Source of the DNA: Arsukibacterium sp. UBA3155
GTDB lineage: Bacteria > Pseudomonadota > Gammaproteobacteria > Enterobacterales > Alteromonadaceae
Assembly: GCA_002364615.1 (NCBI GenBank)
Contig: DEYP01000019.1
Span: forward strand, 124,001-188,000
Length of the DNA: 64,000 nt
Direction of reading: 5' to 3'
Part shown: piece after piece, positions 7,684-17,630 of the stretch
Layout: each line of letters opens with the position of its first letter
Position numbering within the stretch: position 1 is the first letter of the stretch
The notes under the pieces: model-generated
What the model saw: the letters and a program-made list of their open reading frames with translations, nothing else
Told to the model about the DNA's origin: nothing
The model's database searches: none
Translations under genes and position numbers: made by a program

Positions 7684-7986
7684 TTATATCGTTTGTACAT
7701 CAATCTGATCATATTGGCTGTGAGTGCCGACAAACCGCACATAAACGACTTTGTAGGCATAATTAATCCAAACTACCAGCCGATATTTATTACCAGCTAT
7801 GTTGAATACCACTCTGCCATCTTTGAGAATACTGGCATGCCTGAAATCTTGTTTTACATCTGCAGGCGAATGCCAGTCTGCACTTAATACGTGGCGATGC
7901 CAGGCGAGAATAGGCTCTGTGGCATCACTATATTCTGGTTTGTCCTGCCAGAATGCTTTTAACGTTGAAAGTGCAATAATTCTCAT
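7684..7986 (-). CDS. higB: HigB-type mRNA interferase toxin
   Basis: The 100-residue RelE-fold protein carries the HigB-family pattern WHRHVLSADWHSPADVKQDF and then FNIAGNKYRLVVWINY, ending in FVGTHSQYDQID. The conserved His and Tyr near the end are the usual catalytic positions. HigB cuts mRNA on translating ribosomes. It is full length with no frameshift, so probably active and restrained by HigA. Its promoter carries one perfect operator palindrome. Confidence 0.9.
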   Translation of the reverse strand: MRIIALSTLKAFWQDKPEYSDATEPILAWHRHVLSADWHSPADVKQDFRHASILKDGRVVFNIAGNKYRLVVWINYAYKVVYVRFVGTHSQYDQIDVQTI

Positions 7987-7992
7987 AGCGCA

Positions 7993-8020
7993 ATTATAGT
8001 CCCATTATGGGACTTTGCAA
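7993..8020 (-). promoter_or_regulatory. higBA promoter with operator inside the spacer
   Basis: On the minus strand TTGCAA (8015-8020), a 16-bp spacer and TATAAT (7993-7998) make a strong promoter 7 bp before the higB start. The spacer is taken up by a perfect palindrome, AGTCCCAT-T-ATGGGACT (7998-8014). Binding by HigA would occlude RNA polymerase. The transcript would be nearly leaderless or have a very short leader. Confidence 0.8.
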
Positions 8021-8054
8021 TGGTGTATTTTTTATCCGTCATTCAGTTAGTACC

Positions 8055-10877
8055 TTACCCCAACAGCGGTTTTAAATACTGTCCGGTGTAGGATTTTTTG
8101 CAGGCCGCGACTTGCTCCGGGGTGCCAGCTACCAGGATTTTACCGCCGCCGTTACCGCCTTCCGGGCCTAAGTCGACTATCCAGTCGGCGGTTTTTATTA
8201 CGTCCAGGTTATGCTCTATTACCACTATAGTGTTGCCATGGTCGCGCAGACGGTGCAATACGTTCAGCAGTTGCTGAATATCGTAAAAATGCAGGCCGGT
8301 GGTCGGCTCGTCCAGAATATACAGCGTTTTACCCGTGTCGCGTTTACTGAGCTCTCGCGCCAGTTTTACCCGCTGTGCTTCACCGCCCGATAAGGTGGTC
8401 GCCGACTGGCCGAGCTTAATATAGGTTAAGCCCACATCCTGCAGGGTTTGCAATTTACGTTTTACCGCCGGTATTGCTTCAAAAAAGGCCAGCGCATCTT
8501 CTACGGTCATATCCAATACTTCATGGATATTTTTGCCTTTGTATTTTATCTCCAGCGTTTCGCGGTTGTAGCGTTTGCTTTTGCACACATCGCATGGCAC
8601 GTATACGTCGGGTAAAAAGTGCATTTCTACTTTAATCAGGCCATCGCCCTGACAGGCTTCACAGCGCCCGCCTTTAACATTAAAGCTGAAACGGCCGACC
8701 TGATAACCACGTGAGCGCGCTTCCTGGGTGCCGGCAAACAGCTCACGTACTGCAGTAAAAATGCCGGTATAGGTGGCGGCATTGGAGCGCGGGGTGCGGC
8801 CGATCGGGCTCTGGTCGATATCGATAACTTTATCAAAATGCTCCAGGCCTTTAATTTCTTTATGTGGCGCCGGATCGGCTCCCTCACCTTTATTCAGTAC
8901 CCGGTGTGCTACCCGGTACAGCGTATCGTTAATCAGGGTCGATTTACCCGAGCCCGACACGCCGGTTATGCAGGTCATAACCCCGAACGGAATGGCCAAA
9001 TCCACTTTTTTCAGGTTATTGCCGGTGGCACCGGTTACTTCCAGCCATTTATCGGTCAGCGGCGTGCGTTTTTCCGGCACGGCAATTTTGCGGGTACCCG
9101 ACATATACTGGCCCGTTAAAGACTCCGGTTCTGCCATAATTTGCTCAAGGCTGCCCTGGGCTACAATATAGCCGCCGTGCACCCCGGCGCCCGGGCCGAT
9201 ATCGATAACGTGATCGGCCAGCCTTACTGCATCTTCATCGTGCTCTACCACGATAACGGTATTACCCAGGTCGCGCAGGTGAGTCAGCGTGCCGAGCAGG
9301 CGTTCGTTGTCGCGCTGGTGCAGGCCAATAGAGGGCTCGTCGAGTACATACATTACTCCGACCAAACCGGCGCCAATCTGGCTGGCTAAGCGAATACGCT
9401 GTGCTTCGCCGCCTGACAATGTTTCGGCACTGCGCGATAAATTCAGATAATTAAGGCCGACATTGACCAGAAAGCTCAGCCGATCCTGAATTTCTTTTAA
9501 TACTTTTTCGGCAATTTTGGCTTTTTGTCCCTGCAGACTAAGTTGCTGGAAAAACGCCAGACAGTCACCGATAGATAACTCAACTATTTCGGGCAGGTTA
9601 GTTTTACCAATAAACACATGGCGCGCTTCGGTGCGCAGCCGGGTGCCATGACAGCTGGGGCAGGCCTGAGTCGCCAGATATTTACTGAGTTCTTCCCTTA
9701 CCGAGTTCGATTCTGTTTCGCGGTAGCGCCGCTCCATATTCGGTAAAATGCCTTCAAACGGATGGCTGCGCAGTACCACATCGCCACGGTCGTTCAGGTA
9801 TTTAAAGTCGACCACGGCACTGCCGCTGCCCTGTAAAATGGCGTCTTGCTGCTTTTTCGACAGACTGCTAAAAGGCACGTCCAGCTTAAAACCGAAATGC
9901 TCAGATAAAGACTTAAGCATTTGAAAATAATAAAAGTTACGCTTATCCCAACCACGAATAGCACCGCCGGCCAGACTTAGCTGGTTGCTGACAATCACTT
10001 TATTCGGGTCAAAAAACTGCTTTACCCCAAGGCCATCACAACTGGGGCAGGCGCCGGCCGGATTGTTAAATGAAAACAACCGAGGTTCGAGTTCGGTCAT
10101 CGAATAGCCACAGGTCGGGCAGGCAAAATTGGCTGAAAACACCAGTTCTGCCGCGTCAGGCTCATCCATAAACGCTACTTTGGCCACGCCACCGGATAAC
10201 GTCAGCGCCGTTTCAAACGATTCCGCTAAGCGCAGCTTAATGTCATCGCGTACTTTTATCCGGTCTATCACCACTTCGATAGTGTGCTTTTTATGTAAAT
10301 CGAGAGTTGGCGGGTCTGACAAGTCACATACTTCGCCATCGATCCGGGCCCGGATATAACCCTGCGCCGCCAGGTTTTCCAGGGTTTTAACATGCTCCCC
10401 TTTGCGCTCCTGCACCACCGGTGCCAATACCATTAATTTGGTGCCTTCCGGAAACTCAGTCACTTTATCGACCATTTCGCTAATGGTTTGCGCGGCTAAG
10501 GGTTGGTCGTGTATCGGGCAGCGCGGCTCGCCCACTCTTGCAAACAGCAATCGCAGATAGTCGTATATTTCGGTAATGGTGCCAACGGTCGAGCGCGGGT
10601 TATGCGAGGTCGACTTTTGCTCAATAGAAATAGCCGGTGATAAGCCTTCAATATGATCGACATCGGGCTTTTCCATCATGCTTAAAAACTGCCGGGCGTA
10701 TGCTGATAACGATTCAACATAACGGCGCTGACCTTCGGCATACAGCGTATCAAATGCTAAAGACGACTTACCGGAACCGGATAAACCGGTGATCACAATA
10801 AGTTTATCGCGCGGAATTTGCAGCGAAATGTTTTTAAGGTTGTGGGTACGGGCACCCCGAATATCAATTTTATCCAT
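8055..10877 (-). CDS. uvrA: excinuclease ABC subunit A
   Basis: The 940-residue protein has the normal UvrA length. It has two ABC ATPase modules with Walker A loops [16 protein letters not shown] (about 31) and [16 protein letters not shown] (about 640). Two ABC signatures LSGGEAQR are present (about 490 and 830), as are zinc-finger cysteines (CPTCGY..CPSCDG; CEACQG..CDVCKS). It recognises helix-distorting lesions as a dimer and loads UvrB in nucleotide excision repair. A candidate LexA box lies 36 bp upstream. The transcript is monocistronic; ssb lies nearby as in E. coli, but with yajR between them. Confidence 0.98.
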   Translation of the reverse strand: MDKIDIRGARTHNLKNISLQIPRDKLIVITGLSGSGKSSLAFDTLYAEGQRRYVESLSAYARQFLSMMEKPDVDHIEGLSPAISIEQKSTSHNPRSTVGTITEIYDYLRLLFARVGEPRCPIHDQPLAAQTISEMVDKVTEFPEGTKLMVLAPVVQERKGEHVKTLENLAAQGYIRARIDGEVCDLSDPPTLDLHKKHTIEVVIDRIKVRDDIKLRLAESFETALTLSGGVAKVAFMDEPDAAELVFSANFACPTCGYSMTELEPRLFSFNNPAGACPSCDGLGVKQFFDPNKVIVSNQLSLAGGAIRGWDKRNFYYFQMLKSLSEHFGFKLDVPFSSLSKKQQDAILQGSGSAVVDFKYLNDRGDVVLRSHPFEGILPNMERRYRETESNSVREELSKYLATQACPSCHGTRLRTEARHVFIGKTNLPEIVELSIGDCLAFFQQLSLQGQKAKIAEKVLKEIQDRLSFLVNVGLNYLNLSRSAETLSGGEAQRIRLASQIGAGLVGVMYVLDEPSIGLHQRDNERLLGTLTHLRDLGNTVIVVEHDEDAVRLADHVIDIGPGAGVHGGYIVAQGSLEQIMAEPESLTGQYMSGTRKIAVPEKRTPLTDKWLEVTGATGNNLKKVDLAIPFGVMTCITGVSGSGKSTLINDTLYRVAHRVLNKGEGADPAPHKEIKGLEHFDKVIDIDQSPIGRTPRSNAATYTGIFTAVRELFAGTQEARSRGYQVGRFSFNVKGGRCEACQGDGLIKVEMHFLPDVYVPCDVCKSKRYNRETLEIKYKGKNIHEVLDMTVEDALAFFEAIPAVKRKLQTLQDVGLTYIKLGQSATTLSGGEAQRVKLARELSKRDTGKTLYILDEPTTGLHFYDIQQLLNVLHRLRDHGNTIVVIEHNLDVIKTADWIVDLGPEGGNGGGKILVAGTPEQVAACKKSYTGQYLKPLLG

Positions 10878-10912
10878 TGCGGTTTCCGGTTATGGGCAGT
10901 GAAGCACTATGG

Positions 10913-10928
10913 CTGTACAAATATACAC
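10913..10928 (-). promoter_or_regulatory. candidate LexA (SOS) box upstream of uvrA
   Basis: CTGT-N8-ACAC with an AT-rich centre differs at one base from the gammaproteobacterial LexA consensus CTGT-N8-ACAG. It lies 36-51 bp before the uvrA start, where the E. coli uvrA SOS box sits. SOS control is inferred. Confidence 0.6.
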
Positions 10929-10999
10929 TACATGGCATTAATAAAAAACCAGCCAGCCCGGCTTAGTTAGTTTAGCGGGATGTTGGTTGAGTTAGCAAA

Positions 11000-11094
11000 G
11001 GGTTAGAACCCCGTTTCGGTCGCCACAGAGTGTCTGAGGCTTTACGCCAGTAAAGTCGAGTTGCTGTGGCGAGCCGGGGCGGGTGTTGTAACCC
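11000..11094. repeat. 95-bp nested four-stem palindrome (possible structured RNA or palindromic element)
   Basis: Four collinear stems nest without crossing: GGGTTA (11000) with TAACCC (11089-11094); CCCCG (11009) with CGGGG (11075-11079); CGCCACAG (11021) with CTGTGGCG (11064-11071); and CTTTAC-GCCA-GTAAAG (11040-11055). Together they give about 25 base pairs in a 95-nt element with small internal loops. It lies in the 408-bp gap between divergent uvrA and yajR. The rest of that gap shows only promoters. No T-run follows on either strand, so it is not a simple terminator. No second copy was seen in the window. Confidence 0.65.
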
Positions 11095-11285
11095 GAAGCA
11101 ATTAGTCTTTTGTTCAGAACGTCTCAATACGGCATGGAGACTAAACTGGCTTACTACCTAAATATAAAAACTGAACTCAGACTTTAACAATAGCGCAAAA
11201 TGGCTGTTTGTTAACGTTTAGCACGTTAACGCGCGCTGCTTCTATGTTACACTTACGCGCTTATTCTGGCTGTTAATTAGAATTA

Positions 11286-12650
11286 ATGGATCAACTGAAC
11301 CCTCTTGAAAAACGCGCTGCGCTGTCGCTGGCTATGGTCTTCTCTACCCGGATGCTTGGCCTGTTTATGCTGCTGCCGGTTTTTGCGCTGTATGGCACGG
11401 AACTGATTGGCTACTCGCCGTTATGGATAGGGCTGGCCATTGGTGCCTACGGCCTGACGCAGGCTATTTTACAAATTCCGTTTGGCTGGTTATCTGACCG
11501 GATTGGCCGGCATAAAGTCATGTTGCTGGGCCTGGCGTTATTTGCGGTAGGTTCGGTCGTCGCCGCGCTGGCTGACTCAGTATATCTGGTGACACTGGGT
11601 CGTATTTTGCAAGGCGCTGGCGCGATTGCTGGCGCGGTACTGGCACTGGCAGCCGATTTAACCCGCGATGAGCAGCGGCCTAAAGTAATGGCAATTATTG
11701 GTGCCAGTATTGGTTTATCCTTTGCACTGGCGATGATTGTCGGACCGCTGTTGGCAAAATGGGCGGGTCTTGGCGGCGTATTCTGGTTTACCGCGATACT
11801 GGCCTGCTGCGCGATGTTAATTGTGGCGTTTCTGGTGCCGAAAAGCGTCAGTAAAGCGCCGGCTGCTGAAACTCTGGCGGTACCGGCTACGTTACTTAAT
11901 ATGTTAAAACACCGCCAGCTGTTACAGCTGGATATTGGTGTAATGCTGCTGCATTTGATGTTAACCGCCATGTTTGTGGCACTGCCGGTGTTGTTCAGCC
12001 AGTATCAGCTGGCGGCTGATCAGCACTGGCAAGTGTATTTGCCGGTGCTGCTGGGGTCCTTTGTGTTGATGGTACCGATGATGATCATCGCTATGCGCCG
12101 TCAGCAGGAAAAAGGCTATTTTCTACTGGCGATCGCGCTGTTAATTGTTGCTATGCTGCTGGCGTTTACTGCCACCGGGTTAGGCTGGTTAATTGCCGCG
12201 CTATTATTATTTTTTACCGGTTTTAATTTTCTGGAAGCCAGCTTACCCGCAATGGTGTCGAGGGTAGCGCCTGCCGGGCAGCGAGGCAGCGCCATGGGTA
12301 TTTATTCCAGCAGTCAGTTTTTTGGAGCCTTTGCCGGCGGGGTTATTGGTGGCCTGGTTGCCCAGAAATTTAGTTATGCAATGGTGTTTGCCGTGCTGGC
12401 CGGTATTGGTTTAATATGGTTGCTTATTGCCCGGACGATGCGGGTACCTGCCCGGGCTCAGCGCTTGTCGTTGGCGGTGCAGGTGGCATCAGAGCAGGAC
12501 GCCAACAAGCTGGCTGGCCAGTTAGCGGCCCTTAGCGGTGTGCAGGAAGTGACAATTTTACTGACTGAACAACGCTGTTATTTAAAAGTCAGTTCGCAGC
12601 AATTTGATCTGGCACAGGCCAGATCATTAGTTGGCATCGGCCAACCCTAA
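11286..12650 (+). CDS. yajR: YajR-type MFS transporter
   Basis: The 454-residue protein equals E. coli YajR in length. It has twelve membrane segments, the MFS motif A GWLSDRIGRHKV after segment 2, and a C-terminal soluble domain (about 385-454) with the ferredoxin-like beta-alpha fold that marks YajR (the YAM domain). It is a predicted proton-coupled drug or metabolite exporter of unknown substrate. The gene starts with ATG close behind a promoter-like TATGTTACACTT stretch, and ssb follows 18 bp after its stop, so the two may be cotranscribed. Confidence 0.88.
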   Translation: MDQLNPLEKRAALSLAMVFSTRMLGLFMLLPVFALYGTELIGYSPLWIGLAIGAYGLTQAILQIPFGWLSDRIGRHKVMLLGLALFAVGSVVAALADSVYLVTLGRILQGAGAIAGAVLALAADLTRDEQRPKVMAIIGASIGLSFALAMIVGPLLAKWAGLGGVFWFTAILACCAMLIVAFLVPKSVSKAPAAETLAVPATLLNMLKHRQLLQLDIGVMLLHLMLTAMFVALPVLFSQYQLAADQHWQVYLPVLLGSFVLMVPMMIIAMRRQQEKGYFLLAIALLIVAMLLAFTATGLGWLIAALLLFFTGFNFLEASLPAMVSRVAPAGQRGSAMGIYSSSQFFGAFAGGVIGGLVAQKFSYAMVFAVLAGIGLIWLLIARTMRVPARAQRLSLAVQVASEQDANKLAGQLAALSGVQEVTILLTEQRCYLKVSSQQFDLAQARSLVGIGQP

Positions 12651-12668
12651 TTTTTCAGGAGAAAACGC

Positions 12669-13265
12669 ATGGCGCGTGGAATTAACAAAGTTATCTTAAT
12701 CGGCAATCTGGGTGCTGACCCGGAAGTGCGTTACATGCCACAGGGCGGTGCTGTTGCCAATATGACACTGGCAACCTCAGAAAGCTGGACCGATAAAAAT
12801 ACCAACGAGAAAAAAGAGCAGACCGAATGGCACCGGGTTGTGATTTATCAACGCCTGGCCGAAATTGCCGGCGAGTACCTGCGTAAAGGCAGCAAGGTTT
12901 ATATTGAAGGTAAACTGAAAACCCGCAAGTGGACTGATAAAGACGGTGTTGAACGTTATACCACTGAAATTGTAGCCAATGAGCTGCAAATGCTGGATGG
13001 TCGTGGTGATGGTCAGCAACAGGGTGGCGGCATGAGCGGTGGCCAGCAAGGTGGCTATCAGCGTCCGGCGCAACAACCGGCCCAGCAAGGTGGCGGGTAC
13101 CAGCAACCACAACAAGGCGGGGGCTATCAGCAGCCGTCTCAGAATGCACCACAACAAGGCGGCTATCAGAAGCCAGCGCAGCAAGGCGGTAGCCAGTCGG
13201 CCCAGGGGCAGCAACGCCCGCCAATGGAACCGCCAATCGATTTCGATGACGATATTCCATTCTGA
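12669..13265 (+). CDS. ssb: single-stranded DNA-binding protein
   Basis: The 198-residue protein has an N-terminal OB fold (about 1-110; [22 protein letters not shown]) and a long Gly/Gln-rich flexible linker. The acidic tail DFDDDIPF recruits repair and replication partners. SSB coats single-stranded DNA as a tetramer. The linker is built of repeated QQGGGYQ units and is longer than in E. coli SSB (178 residues). The ribosome site AGGAG stands 8 bp before the ATG. A bidirectional hairpin terminator follows. Confidence 0.98.
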   Translation: MARGINKVILIGNLGADPEVRYMPQGGAVANMTLATSESWTDKNTNEKKEQTEWHRVVIYQRLAEIAGEYLRKGSKVYIEGKLKTRKWTDKDGVERYTTEIVANELQMLDGRGDGQQQGGGMSGGQQGGYQRPAQQPAQQGGGYQQPQQGGGYQQPSQNAPQQGGYQKPAQQGGSQSAQGQQRPPMEPPIDFDDDIPF

Positions 13266-13280
13266 CAGTTAATTGTTAAA

Positions 13281-13305
13281 AAAGCCTGCATCGTCAGGCT
13301 TTTTA
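13281..13305. terminator. hairpin terminator after ssb
   Basis: AAAGCCTG (13281-13288) and CAGGCTTT (13295-13302) form a stem with a 6-nt loop, followed by T residues. A-runs on the left make it usable from either strand. Confidence 0.75.
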
Positions 13306-13329
13306 CATTAGGTAGGCAGCAGCGCTGAT

Positions 13330-14589
13330 ATGCGGATTCTCCATACGTCTGACTGGCATTTAGGCCAGCACTTTATTGGTAAAAGCCGCGCTGGCGAACA
13401 TGCGGCCTTTTTGTGCTGGCTGGTGACGAAAGTAAAAGAGCTGAATATAGATGCTATTATTGTTGCCGGCGATATATTTGATACGGCCACACCGCCCAGT
13501 TATGCCCGCGAGTTATATAACCAGTTTATTGTTGAATTGCAGCCAACGGCCTGCCAGTTGGTGGTCGTGGGCGGTAACCATGACTCGCCGGCGGTGCTGG
13601 CGGAGAGTAAACAGCTGTTAGCAAAACTGAATACCACTGTGATACCCGCTATTCCAGCTGAGGTGACTGAACAATTATTAGTACTGCAGGATAAAAACGG
13701 CAATGCTGCCTGCTTGCTGGCGGCGGTACCCTTTTTGCGTTCGCGCGATCTTTTGCAAAGCCAGGCTGGCCAGAGTGGTCAGCAGAAGCAGCAAAACCTG
13801 CAACAAGCTATAGCCAGCCATTACCAGCAGCTTTTTGCCCTGGCAGAGCAGTACAATCAGCAGCATCAGCTACAGTTGCCCGTTGTAATGACCGGTCATT
13901 TAACCACCGTCGGGGTTAGCCAGTCTGAATCGGTACGCGATATTTACATTGGTACTTTAGAGGCGTTTTCGGCAAGCCAGTTTCCGCCGGCGGATTATAT
14001 TGCTCTTGGTCATATTCATCAGGCGCAGCAGCTGAACAGTACAACCGATATCCGCTACAGTGGCTCGCCGATACCGCTGAGCTTTGATGAAGCCCGTCAG
14101 CAGAAGCAGCTTTGGTTAGTTGAATTCAGCAATCAGCAAAAAACAGTCAGCAGCATTGCAATCCCATGTTTTCAGCCATTAGCCAGCATAAAAACCGATT
14201 TGGCCAGTTTACCGGCCATGTTAACGTCGCAGCTGGATAAGCTGGCCGTGAATGATACCCTGTGGCTGGAAGTGGTGATCAGCAGCAGCGATGGTTACTT
14301 AACCGACCTGCAACCGCGGGTCGAGCAGCTGCTTATCGACCAGCCGGTGGAATTGCTCAGGCTGCGGCGTGAACGAAATAGCAGTGGCGCAAGCTTGCAG
14401 CAACTTAAGCAAACCAGTCTGGCTGAGCTGGCGCCAGCTGATGTCTGGCAGGCCAGGCTGGCAGACGAAACACTGACAGTTGAGCAGCAACAGCAGCTGA
14501 GTACGTTGCATCAACAAGTGCTGGCCACTGTGCAGGATGCAGCACAGCAAGCTGAACCAGAGCCTAAGAAAGAGCCCGCGAAGCCATGA
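13330..14589 (+). CDS. sbcD: SbcD nuclease subunit
   Basis: The 419-residue calcineurin-like phosphoesterase has the Mre11/SbcD metal motifs in order: TSDWHLGQ (7-14), AGDIFD (about 46-51), GNHDS (about 82-86), GHLTT (about 190) and LGHIHQ (about 227). With SbcC it forms the ATP-driven Mn nuclease that opens DNA hairpins and processes blocked ends. Its stop overlaps the sbcC start by 4 bp (ATGA). A Gln-rich C-terminal stretch follows the capping domain. Length is close to E. coli SbcD (400). Confidence 0.97.
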   Translation: MRILHTSDWHLGQHFIGKSRAGEHAAFLCWLVTKVKELNIDAIIVAGDIFDTATPPSYARELYNQFIVELQPTACQLVVVGGNHDSPAVLAESKQLLAKLNTTVIPAIPAEVTEQLLVLQDKNGNAACLLAAVPFLRSRDLLQSQAGQSGQQKQQNLQQAIASHYQQLFALAEQYNQQHQLQLPVVMTGHLTTVGVSQSESVRDIYIGTLEAFSASQFPPADYIALGHIHQAQQLNSTTDIRYSGSPIPLSFDEARQQKQLWLVEFSNQQKTVSSIAIPCFQPLASIKTDLASLPAMLTSQLDKLAVNDTLWLEVVISSSDGYLTDLQPRVEQLLIDQPVELLRLRRERNSSGASLQQLKQTSLAELAPADVWQARLADETLTVEQQQQLSTLHQQVLATVQDAAQQAEPEPKKEPAKP

Positions 14590-17500
14590 GAATTTTAGCA
14601 GTACGGCTGCAAAACCTGAACTCACTGCGAGGTGAGTGGAGCATCGATTTTCGCAAGCCCCCTTTTGACAGCACCAGTCTGTTTGCGATTGTTGGTGCTA
14701 CCGGCGCCGGTAAAACCACCATTTTAGATGCGATATGCCTGGCGTTGTATCACCAAACCCCACGTTTAAAAACCTCGCCAACCAGTAATGAGCTGATGAG
14801 CAGACACAGCAGCGAGTGTCTGGCAGAAGTCGAGTTTGAAGTGGCAGGTCAGGGATACCGGGCGTTCTGGAGTCAGCGCCGGGCGCGCGGTCAGGCTGAC
14901 GGAAACCTGCAGGCAGCAAAGGTAGAACTGGCGAAGCTGGATGGCACCATTTTAGCCGAAAAAACCAATGAAAAATTAAAACTGATAACCGAACTGACTG
15001 GCCTGGATTTTGGCCGCTTTACCAAATCAATGCTATTGGCGCAGGGTAGCTTCGCGGCGTTTTTAAATGCCGATGCTAATGAGCGGGCCGAGCTATTAGA
15101 GGAGCTGACAGGCACCGATATTTATGGCCGGATATCAATGCAGGTATTCAGCGATGCCCGCGAGCAGAAGACGGCACTGGAGTTATTGCAGGCCAAAGCC
15201 TCGGCCACCGAATTGTTATCTGCTGAGCAGCTGCAAAACCTGACAGCTGAGCTGGATAATATTCAGGAACACGTAGCAGCGCAGCAACACGCAGTTAATA
15301 AGCAGCGCAAATTAGAGCAGTGGTGCCAGAGTGTGGCTGCGGCTGAGCAGGCATTACAGCAAACCCGGCAAGAGGCCGCTGAACTCAATGCAGAACAGGC
15401 CAGACAACAGCCAGCGTTAGACCGTTTAAAACGATATCAGCCCGCCAGCAAGTTATTGCCGCTTTATCAGACGTGGCAGCGGGCTCAGCAGCAACAGCAG
15501 CAATTGACTGATGAGCAGCAGCAACTGCAAGCCCGAATTGCAGGTGCCAGCACTGAACAAGGCCGCTTGCTGTGGCAGGGCTGGCAATGCCTGGAAAGCT
15601 TGCAGCAGCAGGCAGAGCAACAACAGCAACAGCTGCAACAGCAACAGCAGGCTATGCAGCAGCAGCAACGTCAGCTGGAAACAACGCTGCAACGAGATAC
15701 TGCAGCCTATAAAACCTTACAGCAGAAAATCGCCGAACTGACCAACGGTAGCGATGCCGTTAAACTACGTCAGAACCAGCAACAGCAGCGGGAGCGGTTG
15801 TACCAGCTGCAGCAAGCGCAGCAACTGGTAAGTCAGCAGCAAAAATGGCAACAACAGCAGATAGAATTTCAACAGGCACTTCACAGCAAACAGCAGCAGC
15901 TAAGCGCGTTGACGGAGCAGTTAACAGCATTGCGAAGCCAGTTTAAAACGCTAAGCGAGCAAATCGCGGATAAAAAACAATTGCTGGCACAGCAACAGTT
16001 GATTATGCAGTTATCTGAGCATCGTAATCATTTACAACCAGAGCAGCCGTGCCCGTTATGTGGCAGCACTGAACATCCGGCGGTGACTGAATATCAGCAG
16101 CTGGATGGCTCGGTTACCGCCAGCCAACTGGCTGCAAAAGAGGCCGAATTAAGCCAGACCCAGCAGGCCGGCGAGGCGGCCCGGGCCAGTCAGGCTCGTT
16201 TGCAAAGTGAAACAGAGCAGCTACAACGTCAGAGTACAGAGCGGCAGCAGGAGTTGGCGGAACTGAGCAGCCAACTGACAGCTTTGTTAACGGGGCTGGA
16301 GCAAGGTGCCGGTAATAACCTGTCGGAGCATGCCGCAACGGCTAACTTGCCTGAGCTGTTAAGCTCGCATTATCAGCAGCAACAGCAGCAGCTGCATACT
16401 ACCGAGCAGCAATTACAGCAGCTGGAGCAACAACAGCAGCTATTGCAGCAGTTGGCAGAAAAACAGCAGCAAACTGAGCGCCAGCAAACTGAACTGACGC
16501 ATAAGCTGGAGTTAATGACCCGGCAACAGCAGCGCTTAACGGAGCAGCAAACCGCACAGCATAGCGAATTGAGCCAATGGCGTCAGCAATGGCAAGCCTT
16601 GCAGCAAACCGAGCCTGAGGTGAGTGCTAATGTTACTGAGCTGGCTGAGCTGAAGCGTCAGGTGCAACAGCAGCAACAGCAATTGCAGCACTGGCAGGGG
16701 CAGCAGCAAGTACTAGAGCGGCAGTTGAAGCAAATAGTTGCTGAGACTGAGCAAGCCGCAGCGCAATGGCAACAGGCGCTAACAATAAGTGATTTTGCTG
16801 ATGAGCCAGCGTTTCTGGCGGCACTGCTGACTGATACTGAATTAGCAGAGTTGACCCTGTTGCAGCAAGAATTGCAACAAGCGGAAGTGGCAATAAATCG
16901 CTTGCTCAGCGACCGTCAACAGCAGGTCAATGTGTTACAGCAACAACAGCTAACATCACTACCGCAGCAGCAGGTACAGCAGCATTTACAGCAGCTGGAG
17001 CAACAATTACAGCAACTTACCGGGCAGCAAGGGCAACTGCAACATCAGCTAAGCAGCGATCAGCAGCGGCGTGCCAATCAACAAAGTTTGCTGGCAAAAA
17101 TTGCTGAAGCAGAGCAGCAACTGGCGCTCTGGCAACGACTTAACAGCCTGATTGGTTCGGCAGATGGCGCTAAATACCGGCGTTTCGCTCAGGGCCTGAC
17201 ACTGCAACAATTGGTGGTGCTGGCTAACCGGCAGTTGCAATTATTGCATAACCGTTATCAGCTGGCGCGTCACCCTAGTGCAGAGTTAGAGTTACAGGTA
17301 TTGGATACCTGGCAGGCCGACGTCGCGCGGGATACAAAAACCTTGTCGGGTGGCGAGAGCTTTCTGGTGAGCCTGGCGCTGGCGCTGGCATTATCAGATT
17401 TAGTCAGCACCAAAACCAGCATTGACTCATTATTTCTGGACGAAGGCTTTGGTACACTGGATGCTGACACGCTGGAAAGTGCATTGGCTGCGCTGGATCA

Positions 17501-17630
17501 ACTTAATGCCAGTGGCAAAATGATCGGTATTATCAGCCATGTGGAAGCACTGAAACAGCGGCTGCCGGTGCAAATCAGATTAGAGAAACAGCAAGGGTTA
17601 GGATACAGCCAAATCCGGATTAGTCAGTAG
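14586..17630 (+). CDS. sbcC: SbcC ATPase subunit, unusually Gln-rich coiled coil
   Basis: The 1014-residue Rad50-like protein has Walker [15 protein letters not shown] (about 37-50) and the Q-loop/ABC signature [20 protein letters not shown] (about 918-937). Walker B is [10 protein letters not shown] (about 950-959), and a zinc hook CPLC lies at C489/C492 in the middle of the coiled coil. The two coiled-coil arms are extremely rich in glutamine, encoded by long CAG/CAA tracts (for example 15480-15700 and 16370-16480), far beyond E. coli SbcC. Head domains are intact. It bridges DNA ends and gates SbcD. The 3' end overlaps the convergent GGDEF-EAL gene by 11 bp. Confidence 0.97.
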   Translation: MRILAVRLQNLNSLRGEWSIDFRKPPFDSTSLFAIVGATGAGKTTILDAICLALYHQTPRLKTSPTSNELMSRHSSECLAEVEFEVAGQGYRAFWSQRRARGQADGNLQAAKVELAKLDGTILAEKTNEKLKLITELTGLDFGRFTKSMLLAQGSFAAFLNADANERAELLEELTGTDIYGRISMQVFSDAREQKTALELLQAKASATELLSAEQLQNLTAELDNIQEHVAAQQHAVNKQRKLEQWCQSVAAAEQALQQTRQEAAELNAEQARQQPALDRLKRYQPASKLLPLYQTWQRAQQQQQQLTDEQQQLQARIAGASTEQGRLLWQGWQCLESLQQQAEQQQQQLQQQQQAMQQQQRQLETTLQRDTAAYKTLQQKIAELTNGSDAVKLRQNQQQQRERLYQLQQAQQLVSQQQKWQQQQIEFQQALHSKQQQLSALTEQLTALRSQFKTLSEQIADKKQLLAQQQLIMQLSEHRNHLQPEQPCPLCGSTEHPAVTEYQQLDGSVTASQLAAKEAELSQTQQAGEAARASQARLQSETEQLQRQSTERQQELAELSSQLTALLTGLEQGAGNNLSEHAATANLPELLSSHYQQQQQQLHTTEQQLQQLEQQQQLLQQLAEKQQQTERQQTELTHKLELMTRQQQRLTEQQTAQHSELSQWRQQWQALQQTEPEVSANVTELAELKRQVQQQQQQLQHWQGQQQVLERQLKQIVAETEQAAAQWQQALTISDFADEPAFLAALLTDTELAELTLLQQELQQAEVAINRLLSDRQQQVNVLQQQQLTSLPQQQVQQHLQQLEQQLQQLTGQQGQLQHQLSSDQQRRANQQSLLAKIAEAEQQLALWQRLNSLIGSADGAKYRRFAQGLTLQQLVVLANRQLQLLHNRYQLARHPSAELELQVLDTWQADVARDTKTLSGGESFLVSLALALALSDLVSTKTSIDSLFLDEGFGTLDADTLESALAALDQLNASGKMIGIISHVEALKQRLPVQIRLEKQQGLGYSQIRISQ

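Noticed and set aside
7669..7887. Plus-strand 72-codon frame over higB
   Set aside because: It is antisense to the well-supported higB gene, with no ribosome site.
8211..10359. Plus-strand frames within uvrA
   Set aside because: They are antisense to a full-length conserved gene and lack family patterns.
12691..13260. Minus-strand 189-codon frame across ssb
   Set aside because: It is antisense to ssb and its length comes from the repetitive Gly/Gln linker.
15453..16893. Several long antisense frames inside sbcC (Leu-rich)
   Set aside because: They arise because CAG/CAA tracts read as CTG/TTG (Leu) on the other strand. No starts or ribosome sites support them.
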